A program made the translations under genes and the position numbers. The notes under the pieces are model-generated. The model worked only from the letters and a program-made list of their open reading frames with translations. It did no database searches and was not told the DNA's origin. A DNA stretch of 64,000 bases from Solea solea (lineage: Eukaryota > Chordata > Actinopteri > Pleuronectiformes > Soleidae), in NCBI RefSeq assembly GCF_958295425.1, contig NC_081140.1:14678087-14742086 (forward strand), given 5' to 3'. Within the stretch, counting starts at the first letter, position 1, and every line of letters starts with the position of its first letter. Of the stretch, positions 56,224 through 64,000 are shown one piece after another.

Positions 56224-58734
56224 GTACTGACTGACCACTAGGGGAGGGGATTTTGTGTTATTTTTGTGTCACCTTGAGTCATATCATATTTGGCCTGATG
56301 TCAATATTCAAAACAATATTTTATTTTCATGTCCAAGGGGATGAAACACAGAGTTTTGATGAGTTGTGTTTTTGTGTTGCATTTCTTTTAATGATCTGAC
56401 TCACGGAAAAGTAGATTGGACTGAGTCTTTGCCAAATAAGGACGTGAACCTGGAATATTCATATAAACGTGGTTCTCTTTAGTCCGTCCACTACGTCGCT
56501 GCCAAATCCGTGTATACTGCAGATTTTGAAAGTGAAATGGGCCACACATTTGTAGAGCTGAACCTGGTCTGGTTTCAGCGTGGCTGTGCTGGGATGATTG
56601 AGAATTCAGAGAAGGCAAATCAGGACTGGAGCCAGGCAGAGACACCAGCGCGCATGCACACACACACACACATCAGCAGTGTCTTACATAACACAGTGAG
56701 TGATGGCAGCTGAGGACATAATAAAACTGCCTTTGGCGTTTGTCCTGTGAAAGTTGGACAGGAAGGAAATCGGGTAAGTAGGGGAGAAAGGAGAGAAAGA
56801 CAAGCAGATAAAAGTGACAAAAAAAGAGAGGGAAAGAAAGAGACGGTTTTTTGACAGCAGATGCCAGTAACCTGAAAATATTACACCAAATTAAAGCTGC
56901 ACTCCAGTAAATTTCAACTAATATTGCAGCTTATATTTGAAAGACTATGATGCATTAAAGATGAAAAAAAAATCTACTTAAATACTTGAATGTGGCCTTT
57001 TCTACAGCCTATTTTGTCAATTCAATAAAAGGAAATCTAAAAAAAAAAGAAACACATGTAGCCTCACAGTATCTCTTCAAAGACAAATTGACATTTTTTA
57101 ATCGTAAAAACAAACAAAGAAATGCTGATCAGAAACATTTCTTACATTTCTGCTGAGGTTAAAACAAGACATACTGGAGATAAGGAACAAAAACAGAAAC
57201 CACCTTTCAAACGTTCCATCATAGTCACTTTCTCTTTGAATAAGCACTCGCTTGTTTTAACCGTGAGATATTGGATACATTAGATAAATATGACTTCATA
57301 CCACGGGGATTTGATGTGAACTTCTCTATAAAAGGTTTAGCGATGTCCCAATTTCAGATATATTACTTTCCAATTTCTTACATCCCCAAATTTTGAGTTT
57401 TGGAGCAACACACGGTAGGAAAGGATTTTAGGCAATGAATTCTACAGTTGTACAAATAAATATCGCAGCGTACTGATGTAATGGCACCAAAACAATCAAA
57501 CACACATTTAATATTGTGGGTCTGATCTTTTCTTTTAGGTTGTTGTTTTATTCTCGAAGATGAAAACATTTGGTCAAATTATACTAAAAATAAAATGAAA
57601 ATGAAATTAAACTTTCAAGCTAATGTCAATCAAAAATGGCATCATATTTGAAAATTAGTTATTGATGTGTGATGAGATAAAATATTGTTATCCTCGGATA
57701 CCGATACTGATACTGATACTGCTAAAATGGTTTTGCTGATTTCTATTTACATTTTTACAGTCTGTGCATCGTTAAATTACCTTTTTTTTTATTTTAAACT
57801 GAAATAATTTTAGCTCTCAGTGAAGCTGAGCAGAACAAAGCCTTAAAAAAAAACTAAACAACAAAAAAACAAAACAAAGCACAATGCATTTTTCTCTTCC
57901 AGATGAGACCACAAGTGAATTTATTGTCTCTTCACACAGACAACCCTTGGCAATTAACTGCTCGATGTACGTCATCAAAGTGTGTCTGCAGTGTGTGTGT
58001 GTGTGTGTGTGTCAGAGGGAGAGTGTGTGATGGGTATGTGTGCATTATGAGGGATAATGGAAGGGAAAAACACTCCCAGATGCATGTGATGCAATTATAC
58101 CCTTGATTATCTGATTGGGTAATCTACAGGCAGGCTGGAAGCGTCCAAAAACAAACACACTATCGGCAGACTGTTGACCGAGTGTAAACCACTAACAAGG
58201 ACACACACACACACACACACACCTGTATTTGAGCATGTGCTCAACGGTGCATGGAGACAGTGAACGCCAAACAATAAGACTGCGAGGAAAGCAGTGGTGC
58301 GTTTCCATTCATCACAAAAAAATGATTTATGTCTGATACACATAGTCATGCAACATGTCTCCACTGCTAGATTATAGAGCGACCGCTGCTGTGTCACATG
58401 ATCATTACTGTAATATCAGTGTGCCGCTAATCATTATCAAGTTACAAGACGCCAAAAAAAAAAAAAAAAAAAACCTACAAACTATTGTGACTTGAACGCG
58501 TGCGGGCCACGTCGTCGTGACGTCACCGTGGACAACGGTGCACCAGCAGCGACGCTGATGCATTTGTGTGTGTTTGTGATGGAGAGAGAGAAGAGGGAGA
58601 ACAAGAGAGAGTCATTGCTTGAGTGGGTCAGTGATCTAACCCACAATGACACTTCCACCCAGTCTGAATAGAGGTCCCACTTTATGAGGACACAGCACGT
58701 CTGGGAGCCTCACCAAGGTCAGGCTCTTTGTCTG

Positions 58735-58735
58735 T

Positions 58736-58790
<55 letters not shown>
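58735..58790. repeat. (GT)n microsatellite
   Basis: About 25 GT units. Confidence 0.95.
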
Positions 58791-58791
<1 letters not shown>

Positions 58792-58911
58792 CCACACGTG
58801 TCTTTCTGTAATGCTTGTTATGCACACATAATTAATTTTAAAGAATACCCACCAAAGACATAGAAGGAGGAAATTAGTTTTGCCATGGCGACATTTGAGG
58901 GACAGCAACGC

Positions 58912-58979
58912 TAGATAGATAGATAGATAGATAGACAGATAGACAGATAGATAGACAGATAGATAGATATATAGATATA

Positions 58980-59019
<40 letters not shown>

Positions 59020-59041
59020 TAGATAGATAGATAGATAGATT
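58912..59041. repeat. Compound GATA/GACA array
   Basis: About 130 bp of interleaved GATA and GACA tetranucleotides (Bkm-like composition) with two short ATAT interruptions. Confidence 0.95.
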
Positions 59042-60654
59042 TTTACAGTATTTTATACAATGTTCTTCATGTTCTCAGTACAACACAAGAATATTTATGG
59101 ATTTAAACACGACCATTTCCATCACCGTCCTGGAATAAACTGCTGTTCTTCATATTTATTTAAAATGCGTATTTTGTATATTCTTTTAAACTACCAGATT
59201 ACCACATATGTTAGACTGTTCCATAATATCACCCCCAAAAGTTTTTATTTTAAAGTTGTCCTGACACAAACCTTTTAAAAAATTTCAAATTTTAGTGTCC
59301 CTCTTAAATGATATCCCCCCTTTGTCTCTCTGAAAACAACGTCTTTATTTTATTTGGAAGTAAATTATTTCTTGCTGTGAATATTATTTGCACTCTTTTA
59401 AACCGAATCAGATCCGGAGATTTCAGAGCTTGTATTGTTAAGACGAGTTCATTTGTGTGGTCTCTATAAATGAAGTCAGAATGAATGGTAATGATAATAA
59501 TAATAATGGCAGTTACACTGTAGTGTTGTTTGGCAGTGTGTCAAATGGGGTATGTAAAGCTGCATGTCCACCAAGCACCACCAGCGCGGTTGATTTCAAA
59601 ACAGTAATGCTTAGAGCAGTGAATCCTGATCCAGCTTTCATTTCCACCGCAGGGTGTGTAGGCCAGATGGTGATCGCGGCATCAGCTTGGTGAATAGCGT
59701 GACATCATACTACTACAGTATAGCCCGCCGATAGATTCATGTGGCACAGAACACACTGCTGTGTGCAGAAATTGTTCACACACAGTAAATACCATGACCT
59801 TGAATCGCTTCTGCATATATTTAAAACTTGAATCTGTCATTTATAAACACTAACAAATGTCTGTTACATTCAAACCATGAGTTTTGAGACTCTGCGATTC
59901 TCAGCGTAGGAGTGTTTAGATTTCATGTCTTCTAACCCTTCACCCGCCCCAGCGCCGCTGCTGTATACACACAAACGTTCCCTCAGTCAGGTCTGATTGT
60001 ATTTTTGTCAGGATGCAGCATATAATTAATGTTATTAATATCATTTATGTTCCTGAGCATCAAATACACTGCAGCCTTAAATATTGTGTATTTTGAGTTT
60101 ATTCCCCCCCCCCATTCCATTCCTGCGGTCGTCCGGAAGTAATGATTCTCTTCCAGCCAGTCACCAGCAGCCTGCCGTGTGTCTCTCTCCACCCCTAAGG
60201 TGCCAGACCACTGTGCTAGGTACCCTTCACAACTTGGCAACTGGAAGCAGGGCTTAAGTACTGTTTATAAATATTGCCTCTTGTCCTCTCTGAGTGAGTT
60301 CAGTGTTCAGTGAGACGGGACATTTTACACTTTGTGAAACGCGGGACCTACGCTGTTTGAGTTTCTTCGAAGCTAAAAGTGGCAACTGTCATGGCAATAA
60401 AATCAAGTTTTCATTTACTGATGAGACAGACAGACAGACAGACTGACTGACAGACGGATCGGCATATGGACAGGTCTAGACTGTGCTTGTCGATGCTGCC
60501 CAGGTTAACCACCCGCCCTTCCCCCCCCCGCCTCTCACCAGGCATATTTTGGAGCTAAAACACACCATTGAATCAAGTAACAAGGCAATCCTTGTCCAAG
60601 GCCACCAAACCTCATGTGGACAGCTCGCAGAGAAGTATGTGTGTGTGTTCTTGT

Positions 60655-60835
60655 ATGGGTATCTTTGTGAGGACCAAAAAACTAGAACACTTTGGCTGGT
60701 CCTCACTTCCTGTCACCCCTTAAAGAGGTTTTTTGAAGGTTAAGACTTGGTTTTAGCCTTAGGGTTAGGCATTTAGTTGTGGTAGTGTGGTAGGGCTTAT
60801 GTTTATCAGGGTCCTCACTTCGAATTCTGCGCGAA
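60655..60835. repeat. Interspersed GAGGACC/GGTTAGG repeat
   Basis: GTGAGGACCAAAAAACTAG, GGTCCTCAC repeated twice and GCCTTAGGGTTAGG form a familiar fish microsatellite-associated repeat, related to 37190-37335. Confidence 0.35.
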
Positions 60836-62881
60836 CCTGTGTGTGTATGTGTGTGTCGTCTAGGTATTACTTATCTTGTGGGGCCCTAAGTCACTTTAAA
60901 GAGTCACATTATGGCGACCTTACTTTATGAAAATGGATAATAACTCATTACCTTTTAAGATGAAGACGATATGGTCTCCAGGAAATGAATGTGTGCTCAG
61001 TGAATGGCCTCTGAAGTCGTGGAGAAGTGTGTAGTTGTGTGTGTGTGTGCACAGTCGTGTCCAGCCCGGGTTAAGTTATTAGCTGCTGCCTTTTAGTAGG
61101 AAGCCATGGAGATCACACTCTCAGGCCTCTCTCTTCTCTTTTCTGTGGGAACATATGGCATAGAGCCACGTTCACATTATGTGGAGACAGACACACGCGG
61201 TCACACAAACCATATGCGATGTACACAAACGTTTGCGTCGACAGTGGGAGTCTGTGCGAGGCCTCGGACTCAGAGCTTCCGTGTGTTTAGATCAGCAGCA
61301 GAGCGCCCGAACACAGGGACCAGATAGTTGTCCTTTTACCATCAACACTTCTGCTGTGCTTGGCAGCAAATCTCCTCTCACTCCCCGTCTTATCCTCACC
61401 CTCCCCAGCCAATCTTTCAACACTCGCTGCCTCCCCTCCTCTCCCCTCCTCTCCCTCTCCTCTATGCCATGCAGTAGCTCCTTCATTAGGTCCCCTCTAG
61501 CTAGATTGCCCCTCCGTCTCTTTGGCTCTCACACACACTCACTCAGTCAACCGCATTTTAGCCGTCTGACTGCTGCTTGAGGCTGGGTGCAGCCTCCGCT
61601 CATGCAGCGATGGCGCTTTCTTCGCAGCTGCACCTCAGGCGACACAAACCTGGTTACTTAAACGTTCCGTGGTCAGTAGCACTGGACAAAAAGGGCGAAA
61701 CTGTTGATCACTATAAAAAGTGTTCAGTCAATATTGGTATTTTTTTGCAATAAATGTCAGATAAGAAGATGAGTGAAACCAGTTAATTGTGGTTTGTAGA
61801 CTTCTCCGTGGTCAGAAAACAACAAACACTTGCCAGACAGAGTAACATTTCACATATTTGAGGAAACATTCCCGGCAATTGTGTGTCATTGCAAAGTGCA
61901 TAAATATTATATTGATGCACACTGAACCTTTGTTTTATTGATATTGGGGAAATGCATATCACCATTGCTTTGAGTTGCATACCGAGGTCATAAATGTCAT
62001 ATAAAGTCATAAAACATATGAAATTATAAAAAAGATTATTTTTTTTTTTTTTAAATGAGGTGTTATGTCATGTAAAATCCTGCAATATTCTCTGCTCTGA
62101 GACGCTGAGGGTGTGTGGGAGCCAAACACACTGGACTAGTGGACTGAAAACGTCAATTGAATTTTTTTATGGCACATCCGTTAAAAAACAATATATGCTC
62201 TCTCTCTCTCTCTTTCTCTTTCTCTTTCTGTAGCAGTGTTACCGTCAGCCTCACAGCAGGAGTCTGTTCTTCTTTCTCTTCTTCTTCTGTACTTCATTTC
62301 CTCGCCTTTAGGAATTTTAAATAAAGTGTCAGAGCCTTTCTGTGTAGTTGCATCGAGGTAACACACATTTTCAGGACAATGACATCTCCAAGAGCTAGTC
62401 AACCGAAGGCAGTCGTGTAGGAGCAGGTGCAGTTACTCACAAGTGAACAACAAACTGCTGTTTGAGGAGGAGCTAACTATGCTCACTATGGCTCCAGTGC
62501 ATCATCGAGCCACGTTTTAGACACACCTCAAAATCCTCAACAGAAGACTGGAAAGAAACAGTTTTCATTCATTACTGCGCTATTGTTTACCTCACTGTTA
62601 ATTTGTTCACATGTTCTCAGCCAACTGTTTCCACACATACATAATGTGTGAAGAGGACAAACTGTATTTGCTTTGCAGGGACTGAAACAAATACACACAC
62701 ACACACACACACACAGTACAGTAGCTCTCTTTGTAATTTGTTTGTGTGATGTGTGCAACAGTGAGGACTGTCTCTTGTGTTGCATGATATTTGCTTAAAT
62801 TTAACACAACAAAAAACCAACGTGTTGATTGTACAGTTTTCTGTACAACATCAAGTAGTGACAACTTGAAGATGACTTACG

Positions 62882-63060
62882 GCGCTTTTCCACTACACAG
62901 TTCTAGCATGACTCGGCAGTGATGACGCTCCCTGCCAATCAGTGGCCAGCAATCTAACGCAGGTACTAAAAAAAGTATTAGGTACCAGGTACTCTCCCTA
63001 ATGGAGAAGCAAAACAAAAAGAACTGTAGAACTGTAGAACTGTAAAGGGGAAATGTGCCA
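62882..63060. mobile_element. Non-autonomous DNA transposon, relative of 10771-10945
   Basis: It starts GCGCTTTTCCACTACACAG and ends near AAGGGGAAATGTGCC, with AGTATTAGGTACCAGGTACT inside. Short internal triplication of the GAACTGTA unit. Confidence 0.45.
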
Positions 63061-63427
63061 TTAGTCCAGTAAAAAAAAAAAAAAACAGTAAAACAAACTG
63101 CATAAATAGATGTACACAAAAACTTAATGTGCTTTTAATGTGGCGGACTACGCTGTTGGTGTGGGGCCTTTGACCTAAAACTTCCTTTGAGCTCTGCTCA
63201 TAATTAGTTTCCTCCTGTCACTCACTGCAGACCACAAAAACAAGGAAGTGGAAAGAAGTATCTCGGGGCAATCTCGTAAGTGTACAGTCATGCTTAACTT
63301 TAAAATATATATACAAATTTCTTACATTCTAACCACTGCACACATTGGCAATAAACGTGCAAATATAATGTGTGAATCTAAAACGTTAATTTACATGACT
63401 AAAAATGCATAAACTATCTGATTTGTA

Positions 63428-63530
63428 GGGATGCACGATATTATCAGCACAATATCAGTATCGGTCGATACTTTAAAGTGTACTTTAAAGTGTATTATTG
63501 GATATCGGCAAATACACTAAGATCCCCTGA
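63428..63530. mobile_element. hAT-like fragment
   Basis: TAGGGATGCACGATATTATC and GTATCGGTCGATA resemble fish hAT ends. It contains a direct repeat of ACTTTAAAGTGT. Confidence 0.35.
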
Positions 63531-64000
63531 TATGATTTATGACTAAAACAGTAGGCTGACAAGGCTGCTACCACCTTGATTTATATTCTTGCTCCCTCTC
63601 CAACTATTACTTATTCTGCACAATGAGGAAAATGTATATCTTATTTCACAAATAATAAAAAAAAAATGTAATCCCAGGTTTTATATTGCATGTCAGCATA
63701 TATTTTCCCCTTCCAATCGTTGTTAAAACCTCATCTGCTGACATATAAAACTGTATTCTCCAAAGGAGGCTATAATAAGCCTGATGCCACACGGAGTCAG
63801 ATACTGTAACTCCGGCAAAGGGAACAGGTTGTGTGTCTCTCTGGGAATGAATGTGCGTCAATGAAAGAATGTGGGCCTTCCCTCAAATAGATTTCCGAGC
63901 ACATGTTTCTGCTTTAAAATCTGCCTCCCTCCCTCCCTCCGTCCCTCCCCTCTGTCCCCAAACTCCCGCCCGACACTGATACTGTATATGATGATGAGAT

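Noticed and set aside
58912..59041. Regularly spaced repeat as a CRISPR-like array
   Set aside because: Simple tetranucleotide repeat without unique spacers, in a vertebrate genome.

Overview
The window reads as a ray-finned fish (teleost) nuclear genome. The evidence is short phase-consistent exons with GT/AG borders, long AT-rich introns, dense CA/GT microsatellites, several tRNA-headed SINEs with a V-SINE-type core, and small inverted-repeat DNA transposons. Every supported gene lies on the minus strand, so transcription runs from high to low coordinates.

Right and centre (26.36-64 kb): pde3a, a cGMP-inhibited cyclic nucleotide phosphodiesterase. Fifteen coding exons sum to 2592 nt (863 codons plus stop) with a continuous phase, from a 51-nt microexon at 46.6 kb to the stop at 26.36 kb. 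They correspond to exons 2-16 of the 16-exon mammalian gene. Exon 1 (N-terminal membrane region) must lie beyond the right edge, so 46.6-64 kb is intron 1, full of repeats.

Centre-left (7.3-12.9 kb): the first two coding exons of slco1c1, a thyroid-hormone/organic-anion transporter, in the same orientation. The pde3a then slco1c1 order matches the mammalian neighbourhood. The remaining slco1c1 exons are expected left of base 1.

Left (1-5.7 kb): a same-strand two-cistron unit that appears to sit inside slco1c1 intron 2. Its first cistron is an intact ten-coding-exon gene (523 codons) of a fish-expanded, SAMD3-like uncharacterised family, with an N-terminal ubiquitin-fold-like segment. Nine bases after its TAG, in the same frame, a second ORF starts: a twin-C2H2 zinc-finger protein of unknown function, open for 393 codons up to the window edge. 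This tandem pair is the most unusual content.

Intergenic 13-26 kb holds no recognisable functional gene, only repeats and one decayed coding-like stretch near 24.2-24.8 kb. Exon borders were inferred by eye from splice consensus, phase and remembered family conservation. No alignment or RNA data were available.
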